NCBI GenBank assembly: GCA_028874995.1
Contig: JAPPGM010000128.1
Span: 1 to 64,000 of the forward strand
Direction: 5' to 3'
From: Gemmatimonadota bacterium
GTDB lineage: Bacteria; Gemmatimonadota; Gemmatimonadetes; Longimicrobiales; Gaopeijiaceae
DNA: 64,000 bases
The notes under the pieces are model-generated. The model was not told the DNA's origin. It worked only from the letters and a program-made list of their open reading frames with translations, and made no database searches. Of the stretch, positions 41,604 through 50,706 are shown piece after piece; positions within the stretch are counted from its first letter, which is position 1; every line of letters starts with the position of its first letter. A program made the translations under genes and the position numbers.

Positions 41604-44141
41604 ATGTCCATCAGGAACGCTCTGCCGGTCGTCGCCCTCGGAGGCACGGCGATTGTCACGGCCGTCGGCGCCGGAGACGCGGTGTCAACCCCAGGTGCGC
41701 CGGCACCCCATCGAGTTCCCACATTCGCGGCCGCCATCACCGTCGGCGGAACCCCGCTCGTGGCCGGTGGGATACAAACGCATGCTCCGGACCCACTCCG
41801 CCATGCCCTGAGCTACATCCGCCATCCCTCTGATACCATCCGCCATCCCACCGTGTCCGTGGCCGAGGTCGTCGAGCGCTACTGCACACGCTGCCACAAC
41901 CCGACCCGGTTCCTCGGCAATCTCTCGCTCGAGGGCTTCGATGCGACCCGCGCCGCAGACAACGCCGAGGTCGCCGAGCGCATGATACGCAAGCTGCGCG
42001 CCGGAATGATGCCCCCACCCGGCGTCCCCCGCCCTTCGGCCGACACGCTGGCCGCCCTGGCGCAGCTCCTGGAGGACGACATCGACCGCGCCGCCGCCAC
42101 CCGTCCCCACCCCGGGAACCGCCCCTTCCAGCGCCTCAACCGGGCCGAGTACACGCAGGTTGTGCGCGACCTGCTCGGGGTCAACATCGACGCCGCGCGT
42201 TGGCTGCCCCAGGACCCCATCTCGCACGGCTTCGACAACATCGCCGACGCGCAGACCCTGTCCCCCACCCTCATGGACGCGTACCTCAGCGCGGCCAGCG
42301 AGGTGGCGCGCCGGGCCGTCGGTGACCGGGACGCGGCGACCACCGCCGTCACCTACACGAATTCGCCCATGGTCTCGCAGCACGAGTGGGAGCGCGTCGA
42401 GGGGGCGCCCTTCGGCACTCGCGGGGGCATCAGCGTGCTGCACGGCTTCCCCGCCGATGGCGAGTACACCTTCGAGATGACCTTCATGTCGGGGTGGGGG
42501 GAGCGCTTCGACGACATCGACATCTCGATCAACGGCGAGCGCGTCGCCCTGGTGCGCTACGGCGGCAACATCGACTTCCAGGGCCGGAAGCGTTTCCCCG
42601 TGCGCACGGAGCCGATCCCGGTGCGTGCCGGCGAGCACCGCGTGACGGCTGCCTTCATCCGCAAGATGGACGGTCCGTACGAGGACCTCATCCGTCCCAA
42701 CGACTGGTCGCTCACGGGAACGGAGACGAGCTACGGTACGACCTCGCTCCCCCACCTCATGAGCCTGACGCTGGAGGGCCCCTACAACCCCACCGGCGTG
42801 TCGGACTTCGAGTCGCGGCGGCGCGTCTTCACCTGCCGGCCCACCGCTCCGAGCGAGGAGGAGCCGTGCGCCCGGCGGATCATCTCGCGGCTGGCGACCG
42901 AGGCCTACGGCCGCGAGCTCGCCCCGGACGAGGTGGACGACCTTGTCGGCTTCTACGAGTTGGGCGCCGAGGAGGCGGGCTTCGAGGCGGGCATCCGGAC
43001 CGCGCTGGAGGCGGTCCTCGCGAGTCCCCACTTCCTCTTCCGCATGGAACGCCAGCCCCCGGGCGTCATGCCGGGGGAGATCTATCCGGTGGCCCCGGGG
43101 GATCTGGCCGCCCGGCTCTCCTTCTTCCTCTGGGGAACCGCCCCGGACCGCGAACTGATGGACGCGGCGACGTCAGGGCGCCTGGCCGATCCGGATGTCC
43201 TCGAGGCCCAGGCCCGCCGCCTCCTGGCCGATCCCCGTTCCGTGGTTCTGGCGACCCGTTTCGCGTCGCTCTGGCTGCGCCTGCAGGATGTGGAGAAGGT
43301 CGCCCCTGATGCCTTCCGCTTCCCCAACTACAGCCGGCAGCTGGCCGAAGCGATGCGGCACGAGACGGAGCTCTTCTTCGACAATCTCGTGCGGGAGGAC
43401 CGGAGCCTGCTGGAACTCTACGAGGCGGACTACACGTTCGTGAACGAGCGTCTGGCCCGCCACTACGGGATCCACGGCGTGCAAGGCGACCACTTCCGGC
43501 GTGTCGCTTATCCGGACGATCGGAGGCGCGGGGTCCTGGGACACGGGAGCATGCTGGTGCAGACCTCGCTTGGGAACCGCACCTCGCCCGTGCTCCGGGG
43601 CAAGTGGGTCATGGAGGTGCTGCTGGGGACGCCCCCTCCCCCTCCCCCGGCGGACATCCCCGACCTGGAGGACACGGACGCCTCCCGGGACGGCAAGGTC
43701 CTGTCGACGCGGCAGCGGCTGGAGGTCCATCGCGCCAAGCCGGCCTGCGCGTCCTGCCACAACTTCATCGATCCGATCGGCCTGGCGCTCGACAACTTCG
43801 ACGTCACGGGACGGTGGCGCATCCGCGAGCAGGGGGCCGCACTCGATACCCGCGGCACCTTCTACGACGGCACCGAAATCGCGGGCGCGAGCGACCTCTC
43901 GCGGGTGCTGCTCAAGCGGCCGATCCCACTGGTGCGCCACTTCACCGAGAGCCTGATGGCGTATGCCCTGGGACGCACGATCGAGTACCGTGACCAGCCC
44001 GCCGTGCGGGCCATCGCCAGCGAGGCGGCGGCGAACGGGTACCGGCTTTCCTCGTTTGTCGTCGGCGTGGTCATGAGCGACGCCTTCCGCATGAAGCAGG
44101 CGTTCGTCGAGGACGGAGCGCCGGATGGGTCCACGCCGTGA
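41604..44141 (+). CDS. DUF1592-family cytochrome-like protein (DUF1587/1592/1588/1585 set)
   Basis: An 845-residue secreted protein. The N-terminal cytochrome-c motif CTRCH (Cys94-His98) is followed by the DUF1587-like stretch FQRLNRAEYTQVVRDLLGVN, and then DUF1592/1588 segments (LAARLSFFLWGTAPDRELMD; RFASLWLRLQDVEK; RHYGIHGVQGDHFRRV; RRGVLGHGSMLVQTS). A second motif, CASCH (Cys715-His719), sits in the C-terminal DUF1585-like region with NFIDPIGLALDNFD. This order is typical of Planctomycetes and Gemmatimonadota proteins of unknown reaction. The ATG at 41604 is chosen. A Tat-signal DUF1552 protein and an ankyrin protein follow. Confidence 0.9.
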   Translation: MSIRNALPVVALGGTAIVTAVGAGDAVSTPGAPAPHRVPTFAAAITVGGTPLVAGGIQTHAPDPLRHALSYIRHPSDTIRHPTVSVAEVVERYCTRCHNPTRFLGNLSLEGFDATRAADNAEVAERMIRKLRAGMMPPPGVPRPSADTLAALAQLLEDDIDRAAATRPHPGNRPFQRLNRAEYTQVVRDLLGVNIDAARWLPQDPISHGFDNIADAQTLSPTLMDAYLSAASEVARRAVGDRDAATTAVTYTNSPMVSQHEWERVEGAPFGTRGGISVLHGFPADGEYTFEMTFMSGWGERFDDIDISINGERVALVRYGGNIDFQGRKRFPVRTEPIPVRAGEHRVTAAFIRKMDGPYEDLIRPNDWSLTGTETSYGTTSLPHLMSLTLEGPYNPTGVSDFESRRRVFTCRPTAPSEEEPCARRIISRLATEAYGRELAPDEVDDLVGFYELGAEEAGFEAGIRTALEAVLASPHFLFRMERQPPGVMPGEIYPVAPGDLAARLSFFLWGTAPDRELMDAATSGRLADPDVLEAQARRLLADPRSVVLATRFASLWLRLQDVEKVAPDAFRFPNYSRQLAEAMRHETELFFDNLVREDRSLLELYEADYTFVNERLARHYGIHGVQGDHFRRVAYPDDRRRGVLGHGSMLVQTSLGNRTSPVLRGKWVMEVLLGTPPPPPPADIPDLEDTDASRDGKVLSTRQRLEVHRAKPACASCHNFIDPIGLALDNFDVTGRWRIREQGAALDTRGTFYDGTEIAGASDLSRVLLKRPIPLVRHFTESLMAYALGRTIEYRDQPAVRAIASEAAANGYRLSSFVVGVVMSDAFRMKQAFVEDGAPDGSTP

Positions 44142-44264
44142 GCGGTCTGTGGATAGTCCCCGCAGCGGCACCGGGCGCGGCGACGCTCGCGCGGAGCAGT
44201 TCATGGGCTACATTACCGTGACCGGACCCGGTCCCCCGGGGCCAAGTATGGAGCTGGAGATGTC

Positions 44265-45668
44265 ATGCACTTTCTGACCGGCAAGGCCCTGCCGCGGCGC
44301 GCGTTCCTGAAGGGGGCGGGCGCGTCGGTGGCGCTTCCTCTGCTCGACGCCATGTTCCCCGCGGGAAGACTGCGGGCCGGATCCGCGGCCGACCGGCCGA
44401 CCCGCCTGATCTGCATCGAGGAGGTCCACGGGGTCGCCGGCTGCAACGAATGGGCCGCCGAGCGTCACCTCTTCGCCCCGGCGGCCACGGGCCGGGACTA
44501 CGTGTTGCCCGACGAAAACGTCCTCAAGGCGCTCGAGCCCTGGCGCGAATTCATGACGATCGTCAGCAACACCGACGTCAGGATGGCCGAGGCCTTCGAG
44601 GCGCAGGAGGTGGGGGGCGACCACTTCCGCTCCAGCGCGGTCTTCCTGACACAAGCCCATCCCCGGCAGACGCAGGGCTCGGACCTCTATTGCGGCACCT
44701 CGCTGGATCAGCTGCACGCCCGGCGCTTCGGCCAGGAGACGGTGCTGCCCTCGCTGCAGCTCTGCATCGAGCGCACCGACAAGGGCGGAGGCTGCGACTA
44801 CAACTACTCCTGCGCCTACACCGATTCGATCAGCTGGTCGTCGCCTACGACACCGCTTCCCATGATCCGCTCCCCGCGCACGGCCTTCGACATGCTCTTC
44901 GGTGCGGGGGGGACAGATGAGGAGCGCGCCCGCCGCCGCCGCACCCACCGCAGCATCCTGGACTGGGTCGCGGAGGAGGTGGCCGGCCTGAGGCGCGAGC
45001 TGGGTGCGGTGGACCGGCGCCGCGTGGACCGCTACCTGGAGAGCGTCCGCGAGATCGAGCGGCGGATCGAGCGGGTCGAGGTGCGCAACACCAGCGGCGA
45101 ACCCAGGGAGCTGCCAGGGGCGCCGCCCGGGGTGCCGGACTCCTTCTCCGAGCACATGCGCCTCATGTTCGACCTCCAGGTGCTGGCCCTCGAAACCGAC
45201 ACCACCCGTGTCGTGGCCTTCAAGACCGGACGCGACGCGTCGAACCGCAGCTTCCCGGAGAGCGGGTCGAACCGGGGCTTCCACCCCGCGTCGCACCACG
45301 GGGGCAGGGAGAAGAACATCCTCGAGTTCAACAAGATCTGCCGGTATCGGACGGGCCAGCTGGCGTATTTCCTGAAGCGGCTGGAGGAGACGGCGGACGG
45401 TGATGCGAGCCTCCTCGACCGGTCGATGATCATCTGGGGCTCGCCGATGGGCGATGCCAACCTGCACAACCACCGCCGCTGCCCGCTGGTGGTGATGGGG
45501 GGCGCGAACGGACAGCTCGGGGGGGGACAGCACCTGAGGGGGGCTGGCGGGACCCCGATGGCGAATGTGTTCACCACGCTGCTCCACAAGCTGGGCCACG
45601 ACGACCTTGAGCGTTTCGGCGACGCCACGGGGGAGTTTTCGCTGGCGGGGTCCGTTCCCGGGCCGTGA
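44265..45668 (+). CDS. DUF1552-family Tat-exported protein
   Basis: A 467-residue protein with a twin-arginine-type signal (LPRRAFLKGAGASVALPLLDAM, shortened here to its first part, at residues 9-30). The conserved DUF1552 core follows: FMTIVSNTD, GGDHFRSSAVFLTQAHP, a LDQLHARRFG segment and NLHNHRRCPLVVMGGANG. The fold is thought to be alkaline-phosphatase/sulfatase-like, but the family has no proven activity. It nearly always sits next to a DUF1592 gene, as here (123 bp), so the two probably act together in the periplasm. The RBS region GGAGATG overlaps the start. Confidence 0.88.
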   Translation: MHFLTGKALPRRAFLKGAGASVALPLLDAMFPAGRLRAGSAADRPTRLICIEEVHGVAGCNEWAAERHLFAPAATGRDYVLPDENVLKALEPWREFMTIVSNTDVRMAEAFEAQEVGGDHFRSSAVFLTQAHPRQTQGSDLYCGTSLDQLHARRFGQETVLPSLQLCIERTDKGGGCDYNYSCAYTDSISWSSPTTPLPMIRSPRTAFDMLFGAGGTDEERARRRRTHRSILDWVAEEVAGLRRELGAVDRRRVDRYLESVREIERRIERVEVRNTSGEPRELPGAPPGVPDSFSEHMRLMFDLQVLALETDTTRVVAFKTGRDASNRSFPESGSNRGFHPASHHGGREKNILEFNKICRYRTGQLAYFLKRLEETADGDASLLDRSMIIWGSPMGDANLHNHRRCPLVVMGGANGQLGGGQHLRGAGGTPMANVFTTLLHKLGHDDLERFGDATGEFSLAGSVPGP

Positions 45669-45737
45669 GGGGATGGTGGGTGCCATGAAGAGGGCGGGAC
45701 GGGGTGTTCCGAGACGGACCGGGCCTGAGGTGGCGGC

Positions 45738-47741
45738 GTGAGGAGGCCGGGACACGGGGCACCGAGATCGGCCGTGAGCGTGAGCGCAGTGATCTTGCCG
45801 CTGTTGCTTCTGGGGCTGTCGGGTGTGGGGGACTCCCCCGTGGCGGACGCGGCCCAGCGGGGGGACATCGAGGCTGTGCGACGGCTGCTGCGCGAGGGCG
45901 CCGATGTCAACGCCGCCCAGGGTGACGGGATGACGGCGCTGCACTGGGCGGCGGAGCGGGGGGACGGGGAGATGGGGGAGGTGCTGCTCTACGCCGGTGC
46001 CAGGGTGGACGCGGGCACGCGAATCGGGCACTACACCCCGCTTCACCTGGCCACCCGTTCCGCGCACGCTTTCATGGTGGAACTTCTGCTCCAGGCGGGA
46101 TCCGACCCGGAGGCCCGCACGTCCAATTCCGGATCGTCTCCTCTCCACCTGGCCGCCGGGTCGGGAGACGCGCAGGTGATCGGGATGCTGATCGACGCCG
46201 GCGCCGACGTCAACGGGCGCGAGTCCGCGTGGGGGCAGACGCCGCTGATCTTTGCCGCGGCCGGAAACCGCGTGGAAGCTGTCCGCGTCCTGCTGCGGGC
46301 GGGTGCCGATCCGTCCCTTGCATCCAGTGTGATCGACGTGGAAGAGCAGGCCACGGCCGACCAGGCAGCGGAGCGCCGCCTGAACGGGTTTCTTGCCGCG
46401 TTCAAGGAGAAGGAGGGTGGGGACACCGACTGGCAGCCGACGCCCAGCCAGGTGCAGGCGGCCATCGAGGCGGCGCGCGAGATCCAGCGCAAATGGCCGG
46501 ATGTCCCGGATCCGGCGGACGACGACAAGGAAGAAGAGGAGGGGGCGGCCGCGGACACGGCCGCGGCGGCGCGGGCAGATTCGGTTGCGGTGGCCGCCGA
46601 TTCGGCGGGTGCAGCGGTGGATCCCGCATGGGCGGGCGCGGATTCCGCCACAGGGGCCACCGATTCCGCCGCGGCGGCCGCGGACTCGAGCAATTCGGAG
46701 GCTGACGCGGCGGGACCCAGGTCCTACCCCCAGCTGGTCGGTGCGTGGGGCGGACTCACGCCACTGCTTCATGCCGTCCGGCAGGGCCACGCCGGCGCGG
46801 CCCTCGCCCTGCTGGAGGGTGGCGCCGACATCGACCAACCCTCCAGGGGAGACGGTACCACGCCACTGCTCATGGCCTCGGTGAACGGACAGTTCGACCT
46901 CGTGCTCACACTCATCGATCGTGGAGCGGACCCCACCGCGGCCAGCCGGGCGGGCACGACACCCCTGTTCGCGGTCCTCGAGCGCCAGTGGGCACCGCGG
47001 GCGTCCTACGCCCACCCCACGGAGCACGAGCAGCAGCAGGCCACCCACCTCGAGGTGATGAAGTCGTTGCTGGAGGTCGGCGCCGACCCCAACGCCCGCC
47101 TGGAGAGTCACCTCTGGTACATGGAGTACACGTTCGGCGTTCTCCGCGGGAGTGGCATCAACATGAAAGGGGCCACGCCGTTCTGGCGAGCGGCGTACGC
47201 CCTGGACATCGACGCCATGCGGTTGCTCCGGGACTACGGCGCCGACCCCCATATGCCCACCGTCAAGCCGCCCGAACGCCGGCGCCGCCCGGTACAGAAC
47301 GAGGACGCCGGCGAAGAGGAAGAGGAAAAGGCAGACCCGTCAGGTCTTCCGCCGGTGTCGGGGGGCGGCCCTCACATCCACCCCCTCCACGCTGCCGCGG
47401 GGGCCGGATACGGCCAGTCCTTCGCGGGCAATGCGCACCGTCACGTGCCGGACAACTGGATGGCCGCGGTGCGTTTTCTTGTGGAGGAGTGCGGTGCCGA
47501 CGTGAACGTGCGGGACGCCGGCGCCTACACGCCGCTGCACCACGCTGCGGCCCGCGGCGACCGGGAACTCGTCCTCTACCTGGTGGATCGCGGCGCCGAC
47601 GTGACGGTCGTCAGCCGGAGGGGCCAAACCACGGCGGACATGGCCAACGGTCCCATCCAGCGCCAGCAGCCCTTCCCCGAGACGGTGGTACTCCTCGAGG
47701 CACTCGGATCCAGGAACAACCACAAGTGCCTGTCCTGCTGA
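45738..47741 (+). CDS. ankyrin-repeat protein, secreted
   Basis: A 667-residue protein from a GTG at 45738; a GTG at 45774 is an alternative. A hydrophobic segment (SAVILPLLLLGLSGVGDS) suggests export. Ankyrin repeats follow in two blocks: about residues 35-190 (AAQRGDIEAVRRLLREGADV; ALHWAAERGDGEMGEVLLYA; LHLAAGSGDAQVIGMLIDAG) and 340-660. A roughly 70-residue Ala/Asp/Ser-rich low-complexity linker (about 255-325) separates them. It probably mediates protein contacts. The gene follows DUF1592 and DUF1552 genes, a neighbourhood I recall from related bacteria, so it may be the third component of that system. Confidence 0.85.
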   Translation: MRRPGHGAPRSAVSVSAVILPLLLLGLSGVGDSPVADAAQRGDIEAVRRLLREGADVNAAQGDGMTALHWAAERGDGEMGEVLLYAGARVDAGTRIGHYTPLHLATRSAHAFMVELLLQAGSDPEARTSNSGSSPLHLAAGSGDAQVIGMLIDAGADVNGRESAWGQTPLIFAAAGNRVEAVRVLLRAGADPSLASSVIDVEEQATADQAAERRLNGFLAAFKEKEGGDTDWQPTPSQVQAAIEAAREIQRKWPDVPDPADDDKEEEEGAAADTAAAARADSVAVAADSAGAAVDPAWAGADSATGATDSAAAAADSSNSEADAAGPRSYPQLVGAWGGLTPLLHAVRQGHAGAALALLEGGADIDQPSRGDGTTPLLMASVNGQFDLVLTLIDRGADPTAASRAGTTPLFAVLERQWAPRASYAHPTEHEQQQATHLEVMKSLLEVGADPNARLESHLWYMEYTFGVLRGSGINMKGATPFWRAAYALDIDAMRLLRDYGADPHMPTVKPPERRRRPVQNEDAGEEEEEKADPSGLPPVSGGGPHIHPLHAAAGAGYGQSFAGNAHRHVPDNWMAAVRFLVEECGADVNVRDAGAYTPLHHAAARGDRELVLYLVDRGADVTVVSRRGQTTADMANGPIQRQQPFPETVVLLEALGSRNNHKCLSC

Positions 47742-47748
47742 CGCGCGT

Positions 47749-48339
47749 TCAGGACCCCAGATTCAGCGCTTCCTTCACCTTCTCAACGATCAGTGGCTCG
47801 AGCTTTTGACGGGAGGTGCAGTCGACAGGGTATCCCGCGTTGGTCCGTGGTTTTGCGGTTGCGGCAATCGTGGTCGACACCTCGGTCTGCTCATCGTCCA
47901 CTTTGGTAAGCTGTGTCAGAATCGAGAGCGTGACCTCGTAGACGTTCGCGAGCGGCCCGCCGAAGTTGGTACCGCAATCCAGATAGGTGTTCATTCGCGT
48001 ACCATCGATCCGGCGGGCCTCGTAGCCGAGGTTGCCCACCGTCATCGACTCCGAATCGACCTCGGTGACCGGGATGCCGATTTGCTCGTAGACTCCTCCG
48101 AGGACACCCCACACCAGATCGGTCTCTGCGGGGATGGTCTGCTTCTCGGTTATTCTGTCGCGGCGCACAATCTCTTGCCCGACGCCCTGGACCGATGCGG
48201 TCTCCATGGTCGTCTCGGCGATCCTCGGTGCTTCGTCCCGCGGCGTGCTGGCGCACCCCACGGCTCCGACCAGGACAGCCAGGGCTGCGACCGACAGCAA
48301 ATGCCGGGTGGAACTGATGTTTCGAACTCGCTGTTTCAT
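47749..48339 (-). CDS. predicted lipoprotein, unknown function
   Basis: A 196-residue protein from the ATG at 48339 with a GGAGAG site. The lipoprotein signal is LLSVAALAVLVGAVGC, cleaved before Cys. The mature part alternates strands and helices (LVWGVLGGVYEQIGIPVTEV; YLDCGTNFGGPLANVYEVTL; LEPLIVEKVKEALNLGS) and has two paired cysteines. I do not recognise a family. It is convergent with the ankyrin gene (7 bp apart) and lies 103 bp after the zincin gene on the same strand. Confidence 0.65.
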   Translation of the reverse strand: MKQRVRNISSTRHLLSVAALAVLVGAVGCASTPRDEAPRIAETTMETASVQGVGQEIVRRDRITEKQTIPAETDLVWGVLGGVYEQIGIPVTEVDSESMTVGNLGYEARRIDGTRMNTYLDCGTNFGGPLANVYEVTLSILTQLTKVDDEQTEVSTTIAATAKPRTNAGYPVDCTSRQKLEPLIVEKVKEALNLGS

Positions 48340-48442
48340 TCTCGCTCTCCACATGTGGTAGTCACGGCGAATCTTCCGGTGCTCGTGCGCCAACGCCCGC
48401 ATTCCATTGGATGCTCGACGAGGTCCGATCGTTGCCCGGGGA

Positions 48443-49177
48443 TCACGGATCGCTGTCCGTCGGGCGCGCCGCGGCGTCGGACTCGTAGACCTCGACCCCA
48501 TCTCGCGCCAACCTCCTCTGGAGCCTTTCCCTCCACGATGATTTGCGAATCAGCACCAGTTCAATGTACGGTGGAGATCGAATGCCGTCCAAGATCCGGA
48601 TGAAATGGAAGTCTCCCAGTTCTACCGGGTGGCCTGTCTCGAAGTTCCGGCCGGCCCATTTGAATGTGATCCGCTCGCCCCGGTCAAAGTCCGCCTTCTT
48701 CCAACTCTGCTCGATGTACACCTGGTCCTCCACCGCATAGGTGTCCGGCCCGATGCGGTCGCCGCTGCGGTAGTAGAGGGGGTCGAAGTCGAGTCCTTCG
48801 TTGCGAAGAAAGGTCTGCTCCATGGCATAGTCCACGCCGACCAGGTCGTCGCGGTCCGCGAGCGACTCCAGGTGGTGGCGGAGTTCGTGGGTGAGGGTCT
48901 CCCAGATCTGCTCGCGCCAGTCGAATGTGGGGTCCAACTCTGCGAGCGCGCGGAAGGATCCCCAATAGAGGAGTACGACCGAGCGCACCGTTTCGGGTCC
49001 CTCCCAACTGGACGGGTAGGATTCCGTCACACATTCGCCGAGGGTGTAGACGCCCGGGAAGCGTGGGTGCGGCAACGGCCTGCGGTGTACGGTCAGGCCG
49101 TCGACGCCTTCGCGGAACCCCTCGGGGATTTCGTCGAAGACGCGGCGCGATTCCCTTTCGAAGGCGTCGAATTCCAT
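48443..49177 (-). CDS. zincin-like metallopeptidase
   Basis: A 244-residue protein. The N-terminal two thirds follow the Zincin_1 (metallopeptidase, DUF1025-like) pattern: FERESRRVFDEIPEGFREGV, a strand VLLYWGSFRAL, and the zinc motif HELRHHLE at about residues 98-105. The C-terminal 100 residues (YIEQSWKKADFDRGERITF; LGDFHFIRILDGIRSPPYIE) are an extension I cannot place. It has no signal peptide, so it is likely cytosolic. The start ATG at 49177 lacks a clear ribosome-binding site. It is divergent from the TetA-like transporter. Confidence 0.7.
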   Translation of the reverse strand: MEFDAFERESRRVFDEIPEGFREGVDGLTVHRRPLPHPRFPGVYTLGECVTESYPSSWEGPETVRSVVLLYWGSFRALAELDPTFDWREQIWETLTHELRHHLESLADRDDLVGVDYAMEQTFLRNEGLDFDPLYYRSGDRIGPDTYAVEDQVYIEQSWKKADFDRGERITFKWAGRNFETGHPVELGDFHFIRILDGIRSPPYIELVLIRKSSWRERLQRRLARDGVEVYESDAAARPTDSDP

Positions 49178-49319
49178 GCGGCGTCTAGCGGTTCGTGGAT
49201 GGAGCCGTCCGGGTACCGGGCTGTTAGGTTGGGCGGTCTGTGAGTGTGAGGCGGCTGCGGGCTTCTGTCAGTGGAAACGGGGGTCGTGATCTCGGAAACG
49301 GTCTCGCGGGAGGTTCGTT

Positions 49320-50546
49320 GTGACATCATCGGGACGGCGCCGGCAGGCCGCCATGATCTTCATCCTCATCACGGTCTTCATCGACGTGTTGGGGATCGGT
49401 ATCATCATCCCGATTCTTCCCGAACTGATCAAGGAGTTCGCCGGCGGCAGCACCCCCGTGGCCGGGCGCTGGTTCGGTGTTCTCGCCTCCACCTACGCGC
49501 TGACCCAGTTCGTCTTCGCCCCCGTGCTCGGGGCGCTGTCGGACCGGGTGGGGCGCAGGCCCGTGATCCTGATTTCGCTCTTCGGTCTCGGGGTGGACTA
49601 CGTGATCATGGGGTTCGCTCCTTCACTGGGCTGGTTGTTCGTGGGGCGGCTGGTGGCGGGGGTGATGGGGGCGAGCATCACGACCGCCAACGCCTACATT
49701 GCGGATGTGTCGAAGCCGGAGGACCGGGCGCGGAACTTCGGGCTGATCGGGGTGGCCTTCGGTCTGGGGTTCATCTTCGGGCCGGGGCTGGGAGGGGTGC
49801 TGGGGGGGATCGACCTGCGGCTGCCGTTCTTCGTGTCGGCGGGGTTGGCGCTGGTGAACTGGCTGTATGGTTTCTTCGTGCTGCCCGAGTCGCTGCCGCC
49901 GGAGAAGAGGGATGCGTTCAGCTGGAAGAAGGCGAACCCGGTGGGGACGTTGTTCGTGCTCGGATCGTATCCGCTGGTCGCGGGTCTGACGGCGGCATTT
50001 GTCTTCGTAGTGCTGGCCCAGCGCGGTTTGGAGACGGTGTGGGTGCTCTACACGGGGCACAAGTTCGGGTGGGACGAGCAGATGAACGGCTTTTCGCTGA
50101 TGCTGGTGGGGCTGATGGCGACCATTGTCCAGGGGGGACTCGTGCGGCCCGTGGTGGGGCGGCTGGGGGAGCGGCGGGCGATCCTGTATGGGTTGGTCGT
50201 GGCGGTGGTTACGTATCTGGGGTACGGGTTGGCGACGGCGGGGTGGATGCTGTTCGCGTTCATCGTGTTCGGGTCGATCGGGGGGGTGGCGGGGCCGGCG
50301 ATCCAGAGTCTGGTGGCGGGGGCGGTGCCGCCCGAGGACCAGGGGAAGGTGCAGGGGGGTATCACGTCGCTGATGAGCCTGACCGGGATCCTGGCGCCGC
50401 TGATCTTCACGGCGGGGCTGTTCAGCTGGTTTACGTCGCCGGGGGCGCCGGTGGAGTTGCCGGGGGCTCCGTTTCTGCTGGGGGCGGTGATGTATGGGCT
50501 GGCGTTCTGGTCGCTGGTGAGACTGTTCAGGAGGATGCCGGGGTAG
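49320..50546 (+). CDS. TetA-like major facilitator transporter (DHA1 drug:H+ antiporter family)
   Basis: A 408-residue protein of 12 transmembrane helices. The TetA-class landmarks are present: helix 1 with DVLGIGIIIPILPEL, the loop 2-3 motif GALSDRVGRRPV, motif C-like GFIFGPGLGGVLGG in helix 5, and a cytoplasmic loop 8-9 copy (RLGERRAILYG). It should export a drug or metabolite in exchange for protons; a tetracycline substrate is not implied by this level of similarity. The GTG at 49320 follows a GGGAGG site. It appears to be a single-gene unit. Confidence 0.88.
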   Translation: MTSSGRRRQAAMIFILITVFIDVLGIGIIIPILPELIKEFAGGSTPVAGRWFGVLASTYALTQFVFAPVLGALSDRVGRRPVILISLFGLGVDYVIMGFAPSLGWLFVGRLVAGVMGASITTANAYIADVSKPEDRARNFGLIGVAFGLGFIFGPGLGGVLGGIDLRLPFFVSAGLALVNWLYGFFVLPESLPPEKRDAFSWKKANPVGTLFVLGSYPLVAGLTAAFVFVVLAQRGLETVWVLYTGHKFGWDEQMNGFSLMLVGLMATIVQGGLVRPVVGRLGERRAILYGLVVAVVTYLGYGLATAGWMLFAFIVFGSIGGVAGPAIQSLVAGAVPPEDQGKVQGGITSLMSLTGILAPLIFTAGLFSWFTSPGAPVELPGAPFLLGAVMYGLAFWSLVRLFRRMPG

Positions 50547-50638
50547 GGGGGTTCCCATCGGCGGCAGGTGGTCTGGCGGTTCCCGTGGCCGACCGGTGCG
50601 GAGTGGTCTTGAGTGGTGGGCGCTTTCTTGATGATACT

Positions 50639-50654
50639 ACTATAATTTTAGTAT
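50639..50654. promoter_or_regulatory. BlaI/MecI-like operator over a TATAAT -10 box
   Basis: TACTATAATTTTAGTA has the arrangement TACTA, six bases, TAGTA. I recall the same arrangement for MecI/BlaI operators (TACTA, CATATG, TAGTA). It overlaps a perfect TATAAT at 50642-50647, so a bound repressor would block the promoter of the beta-propeller gene whose ATG is at 50707. A related site lies before the blaI-type gene at 53446-53461. Confidence 0.6.
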
Positions 50655-50706
50655 TATTTCACGTTGGTTTCCCCCGAGAAATCAGCCTGGAGGGGCCACG
50701 AATCTG

